From Thiobacillaceae bacterium (lineage in GTDB: Bacteria; Pseudomonadota; Gammaproteobacteria; Burkholderiales; Thiobacillaceae): a DNA stretch of 15,906 nucleotides. The stretch lies in NCBI GenBank assembly GCA_012274165.1, contig JAAPAA010000125.1, positions 1 through 15,906 of the forward strand, in the 5' to 3' direction. A program made the translations under genes and the position numbers. Shown piece by piece: positions 1 through 7,148 of this stretch (its first letter is position 1; each line of letters opens with the position of its first letter). Under the pieces are notes generated by a model. That model made no database searches. It saw only the letters and a program-made list of their open reading frames with translations, and was not told the DNA's origin.

Positions 1-1
1 C

Positions 2-55
2 CACCCGACCCGTTCCGAGAAGCTGAAAAGCTTTACCGGCAGCGGCGAAGTCTAA
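2..55 (+). CDS. rpoD: RNA polymerase sigma factor RpoD, C-terminal end (partial)
   Basis: The window opens inside a reading frame that gives HPTRSEKLKSFTGSGEV and stops at TAA 53-55. The HPTRSEKLKSF stretch matches the extreme C-terminus of primary sigma-70 factors (E. coli RpoD has HPSRSEVLRSF), just after the region 4.2 helix-turn-helix that contacts the -35 element. Only 17 codons are present, so domain structure cannot be checked. The tRNA-Ile2 gene downstream supports the call, because rpoD also lies close to an ileX tRNA in E. coli. An alternative sigma factor sharing this tail is less likely but cannot be excluded from so short a fragment. Confidence 0.82.
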   Translation, partial: HPTRSEKLKSFTGSGEV

Positions 56-63
56 ATGGGCCG

Positions 64-83
64 GGCCGTCGCGTTCGACGGCC
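64..83 (+). terminator. Perfect hairpin after rpoD, no U-tract
   Basis: GGCCGTCG and CGACGGCC form a perfect 8-base-pair stem around a CGTT tetraloop, 8 bases after the rpoD stop. The bases that follow (ACGGTTAG) are not a T-run. It may therefore be a weak terminator, an mRNA 3'-end stabiliser, or a processing element between rpoD and the tRNA. The stem is seen directly; its role is inferred. Confidence 0.4.
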
Positions 84-99
84 ACGGTTAGACGATCAC

Positions 100-176
<77 letters not shown>

Positions 177-181
177 AAAAC

Positions 182-215
182 AAACGGCCTGGCGCACTTC
201 GCTCCAGGCCGTTTT
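182..215 (+). terminator. Intrinsic terminator after the tRNA
   Basis: AAACGGCCTGG (182-192) pairs perfectly with CCAGGCCGTTT (204-214) around an 11-base loop, giving an 11-base-pair stem that ends in TTTT. The A-run upstream (176-184) would serve as a T-run on the other strand, so it may act in both directions. A second small hairpin, GCCGC-CTA-GCGGC (216-228), follows at once. Both lie between the tRNA and hsdM, so hsdM expression needs read-through or a promoter within about 40 bases. Confidence 0.7.
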
Positions 216-252
216 GCCGCCTAGCGGCCAACCCTTTTGGGTCTGCACTGCC

Positions 253-1707
253 ATGTTTGAACAAGCCTTCAAAAACATCGACGATGTACTCTGGAAAGAA
301 GCCGGTTGCGCCAGCGAGCTCGACTACACCGAGCAGACCTCCTGGTTGCTGTTCCTGAAATTTCTCGACGGCCTGGAGCAGGACAAGGCGATGGAAGCCG
401 CGCTGCAAGGCAAGCCCTACACCTTCATCCTCGACGCGCCATACCGCTGGGAAAGCTGAGCCGCGCCCAAGGACAAGGACGGCAAGCTCGACCACAATGC
501 CGCGCTCACCGGCGACGACCTGCGCGACTTCGTCGACCGCAAGCTGTTCCCTTACCTGCACGGTTTCAAGCAAAAAGCCGACGGCCCCAACACGCTCGAA
601 TACAAGATCGGCGAAATCTTCGGCGAGATCAAAAACAAGATCCACAGCGGCTACAACCTGCGCGAGATCATCGACCACATCGACGAACTACGCTTCCGCT
701 CGCAGACCGAGAAACACGAACTCAGCCACCTGTACGAAGCCAAGATCAGGAACATGGGCAACGCCGGACGCAACGGCGGCGAGTACTACACCCCGCGCCC
801 GCTGATCCGCGCCATCGTCCGCGTGGTGCAGCCAAAAATCGGCGAGCGCATCTACGACGGCGCGGTCGGCAGCGCGGGCTTTTTGTGCGAAGCCTTCGAC
901 TACCTCAAGGCGCAACCGAACCTGAGCACCAGTGACCTCACCACGCTGCAGGAGCGCACCTTCTACGGCAAGGAAAAGAAATCGCTCGCCTACGTTATCG
1001 CGATCATGAACATGATCCTGCACGGCATCGAAGCACCGAATATTGTCCACACCAACACCCTGGCCGAGAACCTCGCCGATGTTCAGGACAAGGACCGCTT
1101 CGACGTCATCCTCGCCAACCCGCCCTTCGGCGGCAAGGAACGCAAGGAAGTCCAGCAGAACTTCCCCATCCGCACCGGCGAAACCGCCTTCCTGTTTCTG
1201 CAGCACTTCATCAAGATGCTCAAAGCCGGCGGCCGCGCCAGCGTGGTCATCAAGAACACCTTTTTGAGCAACACCGACAACGCCGCGGTCAGCCTGCGCA
1301 AATTGCTGCTGGAAAGCTGCAACCTGCACACCGTCCTCGATTGCCCCGGCGGCACCTTCCAGGGCGCGGGCGTCAAAACCGTGGTGCTGTTCTTCGAGAA
1401 AGGCGCGCCCACCCGCACCGTCTGGCACTACCAGCTCGACCCCGGCCGCAACATGGGCAAGACCAACCCACTCAACGACGCCGACCTGGCCGAGTTCGTC
1501 GAACTGCAAAAGACCTTTGCCGACTCGCCCAAGAGCTGGAGCGTGGATGCGGCGGACATCGACCCAACGACTTTCGACCTGTCGGTGAAGAACCCTGCTG
1601 GTGGCGAGGACGTGGTGCATCGCAGCCCGCAGGCCATCATGGACGAGATCGCCGCGCTGGATGCGGAGAGCGCAGCGGTGCTGGCGAATATTCGAGCGTT
1701 GCTATGA
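253..1707 (+). pseudogene. hsdM: Type I restriction-modification DNA methyltransferase subunit HsdM, interrupted by an in-frame TGA
   Basis: HsdM is the adenine-N6 methyltransferase subunit of type I restriction-modification; M2S methylates and R2M2S restricts. From ATG 253 the product starts MFEQAFKNIDDVLWKEAG, the usual HsdM N-terminus. The frame hits TGA at 457-459 (codon 69) in YRWES*AAPKDKDG, where this family has Trp (ESWAAPK). After it the same frame stays open to 1707, giving 484 codons in all with no frameshift. The C-terminal part holds EYYTPRPLI (about 177-185), the AdoMet motif DGAVGSAG (202-209) and the catalytic NPPF (289-292). An ATG at codon 168 (754) would give 317 aa lacking the N-terminal domain that HsdM normally has. 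The TGA looks like a single-base TGG-to-TGA change, so this is a recent pseudogene or a sequencing error. It overlaps hsdS by ATGA. No clear ribosome-binding site precedes ATG 253. Confidence 0.88.
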
Positions 1708-2912
1708 AGAAGGGGTGGCCCAGAAAGCAACTTGGAGAATTGGCTGAGCTGAAAGGTCGCATCGGCTGGCGTGGCTTGACCGCCAAGGAATACACAAAGA
1801 GTGGACCACTATTCCTTTCAGTTCACTCGCTCAACTACGGTGACTATGTCGACTTCCGCGATGCGTTTCACATCAGCGAAGAGCGATACACCGAGAGTCC
1901 AGAGATCATGCTGCAAAAGGACGATGTCCTCATCTGTAAAGACGGTGCAGGGATCGGAAAAGTTGGTATTGTCGGTGAGCTTCCAGATCGAACCACGATC
2001 AACTCGTCACTGCTGCTCATCCGAAGCGGGAAAGAAATACTTCCCAAGTTTCTCTATCACTGCCTGTCGAGCCCGTACTTTCAGGAGATAGTGAATTCCC
2101 GGCTCAATGGGGCAACGACACCGCACCTCTACCAACGCGACATCACTGAGTTTCCGGTTGTTCTCCCACTGTTCCCCGAACAGCAGCGCATCGTCATCAT
2201 CCTCGACCAAGCGTTTGACGGCATCGCCACCGCAAAAGCCAACGCCGAAAAGAACCGCCAGAACGCCCGCGCCCTCTTCGAAAGCCACCTGCAATCCGTC
2301 TTCACCCAGCGCGGCGAGGGATGGGTGGACACGACGATCGGAGAGCACATTCGATTCATTGACTACCGTGGCAAGACGCCGGAGAAGACTGAGAGCGGCT
2401 TGCGACTTATCACGGCCAAGAACGTGAAGATGGGCTATCTCCAAAAAACTCCGATGGAGTTCGTGGCACCAGATTCCTACGACAGCTGGATGACACGCGG
2501 TATCCCACGGATCGGCGATGTACTTTTCACAACGGAAGCGCCGCTTGCCAATGTTGCACAACTCGACACCGTGGAAAAAGTCGTGTTCGCGCAGCGCATT
2601 ATCATCATGCAACCCGACTCGACGAAGCTTGACGCCACTTTCCTGAAATACCTTTTACTGTCGCAGCCGATACAGCAGCGCATTCACACCAAGGGAACTG
2701 GTGCGACTGTGAAAGGCATCAAAGCGAGTCTACTGAAGTTGATTGAGATTTCTTTCCCGAAATCAGTTGCCGATCAAAAGCAGATTGTTGCCAAACTCGA
2801 TGACCTCCGGGAAGAAACCCAACGCATCGAATCCCTCTACCAGCGCAAGCTAGCCGCCCTCGATGCCCTGAAGCAATCCCCGCTGCACCAGGCCTTTTCG
2901 GGCGCGTTGTAA
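1704..2912 (+). CDS. hsdS: Type I restriction-modification specificity subunit HsdS
   Basis: This is the DNA-recognition subunit of the type I enzyme; it selects the bipartite target and holds two HsdM and two HsdR. The 402-aa product has the classic two-fold repeat. Target-recognition domain 1 spans about residues 5-155, followed by a helical conserved spacer (about 157-200, from FPEQQRIV to FESHLQSVF). Target-recognition domain 2 spans about 207-353, followed by a second helical region (about 357-398, DQKQIVAKLDDL to LDALKQSPLHQAF). Length is normal for the family. The start is ATG 1704, inside the hsdM stop (ATGA), implying translational coupling; a longer upstream frame is an hsdM shadow. 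Base composition falls in the recognition domains and rises in the spacers. The recognition sequence cannot be predicted. Confidence 0.95.
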   Translation: MKKGWPRKQLGELAELKGRIGWRGLTAKEYTKSGPLFLSVHSLNYGDYVDFRDAFHISEERYTESPEIMLQKDDVLICKDGAGIGKVGIVGELPDRTTINSSLLLIRSGKEILPKFLYHCLSSPYFQEIVNSRLNGATTPHLYQRDITEFPVVLPLFPEQQRIVIILDQAFDGIATAKANAEKNRQNARALFESHLQSVFTQRGEGWVDTTIGEHIRFIDYRGKTPEKTESGLRLITAKNVKMGYLQKTPMEFVAPDSYDSWMTRGIPRIGDVLFTTEAPLANVAQLDTVEKVVFAQRIIIMQPDSTKLDATFLKYLLLSQPIQQRIHTKGTGATVKGIKASLLKLIEISFPKSVADQKQIVAKLDDLREETQRIESLYQRKLAALDALKQSPLHQAFSGAL

Positions 2913-2951
2913 CAAATCGCCGCCAGAGGGGCGAATCGCATCTCACGCCAA

Positions 2952-2957
2952 TATAAT
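2952..2957 (+). promoter_or_regulatory. Perfect -10 box (TATAAT) for the HTH-ImmA/PIN operon
   Basis: TATAAT matches the sigma-70 -10 consensus exactly and overlaps the first possible ATG (2956-2958) of the next gene. Transcription would begin about 7 bases on, near A2965, the first base of the in-frame ATG at 2965. No good -35 hexamer stands 16-18 bases upstream (the area reads GAGGGGCGA), and there is no TG extension. The promoter may therefore be weak, or need an activator, or the match may be chance. Confidence 0.5.
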
Positions 2958-2964
2958 GACTCTT

Positions 2965-4113
2965 ATGGAACGTATTGAGTCGATCAACCCGGAACGCATC
3001 GCTTGGTGTTGTGCCGACCATGGCATCACGCCAGGCGAACTTGCGTCTGAAGTGGGGATCGCACCCGCTAGCATCCAACGGGTGATGGCAGGAGAAGGCG
3101 GCATAACGTTCAACCAGCTACGCAAGGTCGCTGAGTATTTTGGCCGGGGGGTGCTGTTTTTCCTTGAGCCAGGGCCAGTCGATGAGGCGCAGGTCCATAC
3201 CCCCCAGTTCCGCACCCTGGCCAACCAGAAGCCAGAATTGTCCGCCAGACTCAAGGCTTTGATCGAGCGTGTGGAGAAACAGCGGGCGGTGTATTTGAGC
3301 TTGCGTGAAGACCTCGATGAAACTGACCGGCCATGGTTCAACCCACCTGACTTACCCAGTCATGACCCACGCGAGGCTGCACGTATAGCCCGCAGCTGGC
3401 TAGGCCTGGCAGACCAAAACAGCTTTGACACATACCGCGCTGCTGTGGAGGCACGAGGCATGCTGGTATTTCGCAGCAATGGTTACAACGGGAAGTGGCA
3501 GATTGCCAAAGAGAGTCCAATTCTCGGCTTCGCACTTTACGATCCAGTCTGCCCGGTCATTGTCATCAAGAAGCAAACTTGGGAACCCCAGCAGACGTTC
3601 ACGCTAATGCACGAACTGGGTCATCTGCTATTGCACAAGATCAGTTCGATTGATGACGAGCACGACTTCCAATCCCACCAAGGCCGGGAACGCGACTCCA
3701 ATGCTTTTGCGGGTCATCTATTGGTGCCGGATACTTTCTTGGCGCGCATCCAGGACGCAGACCGCCCCGACGAAGTATCTCAATACGACACCTGGCTTGA
3801 GCTACCGCGCAAGGAATGGGGCGTGAGTGCGGAGGTGATCTTGCGCCGGTTGCTGGATGCAGGTCGCTTGCCACAAAGCCAATACACCGCTTACCGGCGA
3901 TGGCGAGCGCAGTCTGCAATTCCGCAAAAGGACGGCGGAAACAGGATGTATCGCCACCGGGAGCCCAAGCATGTTTTTGGCGATATGTTTGTGCGAACAG
4001 TGCTGGACGCACTTGATGCCCGAAACATCACACTCGCCAAGGCCAGCAGTTATCTCGATAGCCTGAAGATCAAAGACCTGCACCAACTTGAACGCCACTA
4101 TGCTGGTTTTTGA
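2965..4113 (+). CDS. XRE-family HTH regulator fused to an ImmA/IrrE metallopeptidase (probable antitoxin)
   Basis: The product (382 aa from ATG 2965; 385 from ATG 2956) has two parts. An N-terminal XRE helix-turn-helix (about 15-65 in the longer numbering) contains ITPGELASEVGIAPASIQRV and ends in the GVLFFLEPG segment common after this domain. A C-terminal ImmA/IrrE (COG2856) domain carries the zinc motif HELGH (219-223) and E245 in ExxSNxFA, followed by LLVP. ImmA-type proteases cleave phage repressors; IrrE activates DNA-damage responses. In HTH fusions next to PIN or other toxins they are thought to act as antitoxin or autoregulator. The start at 2965 is preferred because TATAAT covers the upstream ATG; neither start has a Shine-Dalgarno sequence. 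It overlaps the PIN gene by 14 bases, as in a toxin-antitoxin operon. The antitoxin role is inferred. Confidence 0.88.
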   Translation: MERIESINPERIAWCCADHGITPGELASEVGIAPASIQRVMAGEGGITFNQLRKVAEYFGRGVLFFLEPGPVDEAQVHTPQFRTLANQKPELSARLKALIERVEKQRAVYLSLREDLDETDRPWFNPPDLPSHDPREAARIARSWLGLADQNSFDTYRAAVEARGMLVFRSNGYNGKWQIAKESPILGFALYDPVCPVIVIKKQTWEPQQTFTLMHELGHLLLHKISSIDDEHDFQSHQGRERDSNAFAGHLLVPDTFLARIQDADRPDEVSQYDTWLELPRKEWGVSAEVILRRLLDAGRLPQSQYTAYRRWRAQSAIPQKDGGNRMYRHREPKHVFGDMFVRTVLDALDARNITLAKASSYLDSLKIKDLHQLERHYAGF

Positions 4114-4582
4114 CGCGTCATCCATGATCTACGCATGGGACAACTACCCCGTGCGTCAGTTTCCAGGGCTATGGGAGTGGATGGCCGCGCAGATTGCGGG
4201 CAAGAAGCTGGTGATGCCAAGCGTGGCGTTTGAAGAAGTGGCACACAAAGCGCCGGATTGCGGCGAATGGCTTGAGAATCAGGACCTTGAGCAACTTGAG
4301 ATGAGTGGCGTAATTCTGCAAGACGCCATGCGAATCAAGGGACTGCTTGGTATTGTGGGAGACAGCTATCACCCTAAGGGGGTCGGGGAAAATGACATCC
4401 TCATCATTGCCACTGCGCGCGCGCATGGCGTGGAGTTGGTCACGGATGAAGGGCGGCAAACCGCAGTGCCCATAGAACCCTCCAAGAGAAAAATACCAGC
4501 TGTCTGTGCATTGCAAGAAGTGGCTGTTTCCTGCATCAATTTCATCGAGTTCATTAAGCGCTCTGACGAGGTTTTTCGTTAG
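4100..4582 (+). CDS. PIN-domain DUF4411 protein (probable toxin ribonuclease)
   Basis: The 160-aa product starts MLVFDASSMIYAWD, the first acidic strand of a PIN nuclease. Acidic residues sit where a PIN active site needs them: D5, E45/E46 (AFEEVAHK), E97/D99 (GENDILIIATA) and D116 (LVTDEG). This size and pattern fit the DUF4411 branch of PIN proteins. PIN toxins such as VapC are Mg-dependent endoribonucleases that cut tRNA, rRNA or mRNA; the target here is unknown. The start is ATG 4100, overlapping the HTH-ImmA gene by 14 bases. A TTG at 4088 would add four residues but is less likely. Antitoxin-first order and tight overlap support a type II toxin-antitoxin pair lodged between hsdS and hsdR. 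Confidence 0.85.
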   Translation: MLVFDASSMIYAWDNYPVRQFPGLWEWMAAQIAGKKLVMPSVAFEEVAHKAPDCGEWLENQDLEQLEMSGVILQDAMRIKGLLGIVGDSYHPKGVGENDILIIATARAHGVELVTDEGRQTAVPIEPSKRKIPAVCALQEVAVSCINFIEFIKRSDEVFR

Positions 4583-4649
4583 AGTTGGAGCCAAGACCGA
4601 CGAGCCAGATTCCATTCCGGCCCACTATGTCCGCTACCTGCTGTTCTAG
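4581..4649 (+). pseudogene. Possible C-terminal remnant of an unidentified gene
   Basis: Right after the PIN stop, another frame reads RVGAKTDEPDSIPAHYVRYL and then LF before TAG 4647-4649. Third codon positions are mostly G or C from about 4590 on, as in real genes here, and the frame extends upstream into the PIN gene's last codons as FFV. No start codon or ribosome site is present. It could be the tail of a gene displaced when the toxin-antitoxin module arrived. VRVG is vaguely like a stretch of AlbA_2-type proteins that are common in type I loci, but 23 residues are too few to assign. It may be chance. Confidence 0.25.
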
Positions 4650-4656
4650 GCTTGAG

Positions 4657-4739
4657 GTGCTTTAGTACAAATCACCCCCGGTGGGACATCTGTTGAAAAT
4701 TGCTTATATATCATTTGGTTAAGTGCTTTAAAGCAAATC
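4657..4739 (+). repeat. 17-base direct repeat pair and palindrome upstream of hsdR
   Basis: GTGCTTTAGTACAAATC (4657-4673) recurs as GTGCTTTAAAGCAAATC (4723-4739), matching at 14 of 17 positions with one 3-base block different, 66 bases apart. The second copy contains the perfect 12-base palindrome TGCTTTAAAGCA (4724-4735). Both lie in the AT-rich stretch (20 of 60 G+C in 4681-4740) before hsdR, where its promoter must be. No convincing -35/-10 pair was found. Operator sites for the neighbouring HTH protein are the simplest idea; this is inference. Confidence 0.5.
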
Positions 4740-4774
4740 GCAGATAAATGACTCATACATGACATCGTAAACCC

Positions 4775-7111
4775 ATGAACGAAGCCGAAACCCGCGCCGA
4801 ACACATCGACCCGCTGCTTGCAACGGCAGGCTGGGGCGTGGTCGAAGGCAGCCGCATCCGCCGTGAGTATCCGATCACGCTCGGCCGCATCGAGGGCGCG
4901 GGCAAGCGCGGCAAGGCGCTGACTGCCGACTATGTGCTGGAGTACCGCAACACCAAGCTGGCGGTGGTGGAGGCGAAGGCGTGGGACAAGCCGCTGACCG
5001 AAGGCGTGGGGCAGGCCAAGGATTACGCGGGCAAGCTGGCGATTCGTTTTACCTATGCCAGCAACGGGCAGGGCATTTACGGCATCGACATGGACACGGG
5101 CTTTGAAGCCGAACTGGCGCACTACCCGACGCCGGACGAACTGTGGAACCGCACCTTTGCCGCCCATGACGTCTGGCGCGACCGCTTTGCCGCGGTGCCG
5201 TTCGAGGACCGGGGCGGATTTTTCCAGGGTCGTTACTATCAGGACATCGCCGTCGAACGGGTGCTGGCGGCCATCGCCAACCACAAACAGCGCATCCTGC
5301 TGACGCTGGCAACCGGCACAGGCAAGACCTTCGTCGCCTTCCAGATTGCGTGGAAGCTGTTTCACAGCCGCTGGAACCTGGGCGACTGGAAGACGGAGAA
5401 CGAACCCGCCCGGCGGCCGCGCATCCTGTTCCTGGCCGACCGCAACATTCTCGCCAATCAGGCGTTCAATGCCTTTTCGGCCTTCCCTGAAGACGCGCTG
5501 GTGCGCATCGAGCCTGCCGACATCCGCAAGAAAGGCAAGGTGCCGAAGAACGGCAGCCTGTTCTTCACGATCTTCCAGACCTTCATGAGTGGGCCGGAGA
5601 AGGACGGCCAGCCCTCGCCCTACTTCGGCGAGTACCCGCCGGATTTCTTCGACTTCATCGTCATTGACGAGTGCCACCGCGGCGGCGCCAATGACGAGAG
5701 CAACTGGCGCGCCATCCTCGATTACTTTGCCCCGGCAGTGCAGCTTGGCCTGACCGCCACCCCCAGGCGCCGCGACAACGTGGACACCTACGCTTATTTC
5801 GGCGAGCCGGTGTATGTCTACTCGCTGAAGGACGGCATCAACGATGGTTTCCTGACGCCGTTCCGGGTGAAGCAGATCGCCACCACGCTCGACGATTACG
5901 TATTCACGCCCGACGACACACTGGTCGAGGGCGAGATCGAGGCGGGCAAGCGCTACGAGGAAGCAGACTTCAACCGGGTGATCGAGATCCGGGCACGCGA
6001 GCAGAAGCGGGTTGAAATCTTCATGGCGCAGATCGACCCGCGCGAGAAGACGCTGGTGTTCTGCGCCAACCAGGCGCACGCGCTGGTGGTGCGCGACCTC
6101 ATCAACCAGATCAAGACCAGCAGCGACCCGCTCTACTGCGTGCGGGTGACGGCCAACGACGGCGCGCTGGGCGAACAGCACCTGCGCGACTTTCAGGACA
6201 ACGAAAAGACCATCCCGACCATCCTCACCACCTCGCAGAAACTATCGACCGGGGTGGATGCGCGCAATGTGCGCAACATCGTGCTGCTGCGGCCGATCAA
6301 TTCGATGATCGAATTCAAGCAGATCATCGGGCGCGGCACGCGACTGTACGACGGCAAGGATTACTTCACGATCTACGATTTTGTGCGGGCGCACCATCAC
6401 TTTAGTGACCCGGAGTGGGACGGCGAACCGCTGGAGTCGGAGCCGCAGCAACCCCGGCCGGCGTTGCCGCCCGCGCCACAGCCTGACGAGGTGCGCGAGC
6501 CGCCGGCTGAATACAGCAAGCGCCAGACCATCAAGGTGAAGCTGGCCGACGGCAAGGTGCGCGCGATCCAGCACATGACGGCAACCAGCTTCTGGCACCC
6601 CGACGGCACGCCGATGTCGGCGCAGCAGTTCATGGAATCGCTGTTCGGCAGGTTGCCTGAGTTCTTTCGCGATGAGGACGAGCTGCGCGCGTTATGGAGT
6701 GCGCCGGACACCCGCAAAAAGCTGCTGGATGGGCTGGCCGAACAGGGCTTTGGCAAGGATCAATTGGCCGAAATGCAGAAGCTGATCGAGGCCGAGAAAA
6801 GCGACCTGTTCGACGTGCTGGCGCATGTGGCGTATGCGCTGATCCCGCTCACCCGCGAGGCTCGCGCCAGCCGGGCGATGGCGAGTGTCCGCACCCATTT
6901 CAACGACAGGCAGCAGGGCTTCCTCGACTTTGTGCTGTCGCACTACGTCAGCGCCGGCGTGGAGGAACTCGACCAGGCCAAGCTGACGCCGTTGCTGCGG
7001 CTGAAATATCACGATTCCATTGCGGACGCCGTGGCCGACCTCGGCCGGCCGGATGAGATCGGCAAGGTGTTCAGCGGTTTCCAGCAGTATCTTTACCAGC
7101 CGTCCGCGTGA
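4775..7111 (+). CDS. hsdR: Type I restriction endonuclease subunit HsdR (EcoEI-like)
   Basis: HsdR is the ATP-dependent translocation and cleavage subunit of the R2M2S complex. The 778-aa product is near full length for the EcoEI-like group. An N-terminal PD-(D/E)xK nuclease is marked by D52 (TADYVLEY) and E66-A-K68 (VVEAKA). A superfamily 2 helicase motor follows, with Walker A ATGTGKT (179-185), the DEAD-type box IDECH (297-301), TATP (327-330) and motif VI QIIGRGTR (516-523). The C-terminal part (about 590-770) carries the EcoEI-type R subunit region that docks on the methylase. The start is ATG 4775, in NEAETRAEHIDPLL, the usual N-terminus; its ribosome site is weak. hsdR is split from hsdMS by the toxin-antitoxin pair and probably has its own promoter. 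No damage is visible, so it may outlast a broken hsdM only recently. Confidence 0.95.
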   Translation: MNEAETRAEHIDPLLATAGWGVVEGSRIRREYPITLGRIEGAGKRGKALTADYVLEYRNTKLAVVEAKAWDKPLTEGVGQAKDYAGKLAIRFTYASNGQGIYGIDMDTGFEAELAHYPTPDELWNRTFAAHDVWRDRFAAVPFEDRGGFFQGRYYQDIAVERVLAAIANHKQRILLTLATGTGKTFVAFQIAWKLFHSRWNLGDWKTENEPARRPRILFLADRNILANQAFNAFSAFPEDALVRIEPADIRKKGKVPKNGSLFFTIFQTFMSGPEKDGQPSPYFGEYPPDFFDFIVIDECHRGGANDESNWRAILDYFAPAVQLGLTATPRRRDNVDTYAYFGEPVYVYSLKDGINDGFLTPFRVKQIATTLDDYVFTPDDTLVEGEIEAGKRYEEADFNRVIEIRAREQKRVEIFMAQIDPREKTLVFCANQAHALVVRDLINQIKTSSDPLYCVRVTANDGALGEQHLRDFQDNEKTIPTILTTSQKLSTGVDARNVRNIVLLRPINSMIEFKQIIGRGTRLYDGKDYFTIYDFVRAHHHFSDPEWDGEPLESEPQQPRPALPPAPQPDEVREPPAEYSKRQTIKVKLADGKVRAIQHMTATSFWHPDGTPMSAQQFMESLFGRLPEFFRDEDELRALWSAPDTRKKLLDGLAEQGFGKDQLAEMQKLIEAEKSDLFDVLAHVAYALIPLTREARASRAMASVRTHFNDRQQGFLDFVLSHYVSAGVEELDQAKLTPLLRLKYHDSIADAVADLGRPDEIGKVFSGFQQYLYQPSA

Positions 7112-7148
7112 GCGCAGCACGCCCGATATTGCCCGGCTAAAACTCTCC

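Noticed and set aside
239..247. GGGTCTGCA just before hsdM as a duplicate of the tRNA 5' end (GGGTCTGTA), suggesting an attachment site
   Set aside because: Only 7 contiguous bases match, and integrase sites normally duplicate the tRNA 3' end, which is not repeated.
457..459. TGA as selenocysteine or as a reassigned Trp codon
   Set aside because: The family residue is Trp, not Cys or Sec, no convincing selenocysteine stem-loop follows, and TGA is a normal stop for hsdR, xerD and other genes here.
688..1620. 310-codon minus-strand open frame within hsdM
   Set aside because: It is a shadow frame opposite a methylase with motif I and NPPF visible on the plus strand.
4088..4099. TTG start adding four residues to the PIN protein
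   Set aside because: ATG 4100 places the hydrophobic first strand and catalytic Asp at the usual distance from the N-terminus.
4681..4774. Specific -35/-10 boxes for hsdR (for example TTGAAA at 4693)
   Set aside because: No -10-like hexamer stands 16-18 bases from it. The region is AT-rich and promoter-like, but the boxes cannot be named.
4646..6181. 511-codon open frame on the minus strand opposite hsdR
   Set aside because: Long antisense frames are expected opposite GC-rich genes. Its translation has no family motif, while the plus strand gives a complete HsdR.
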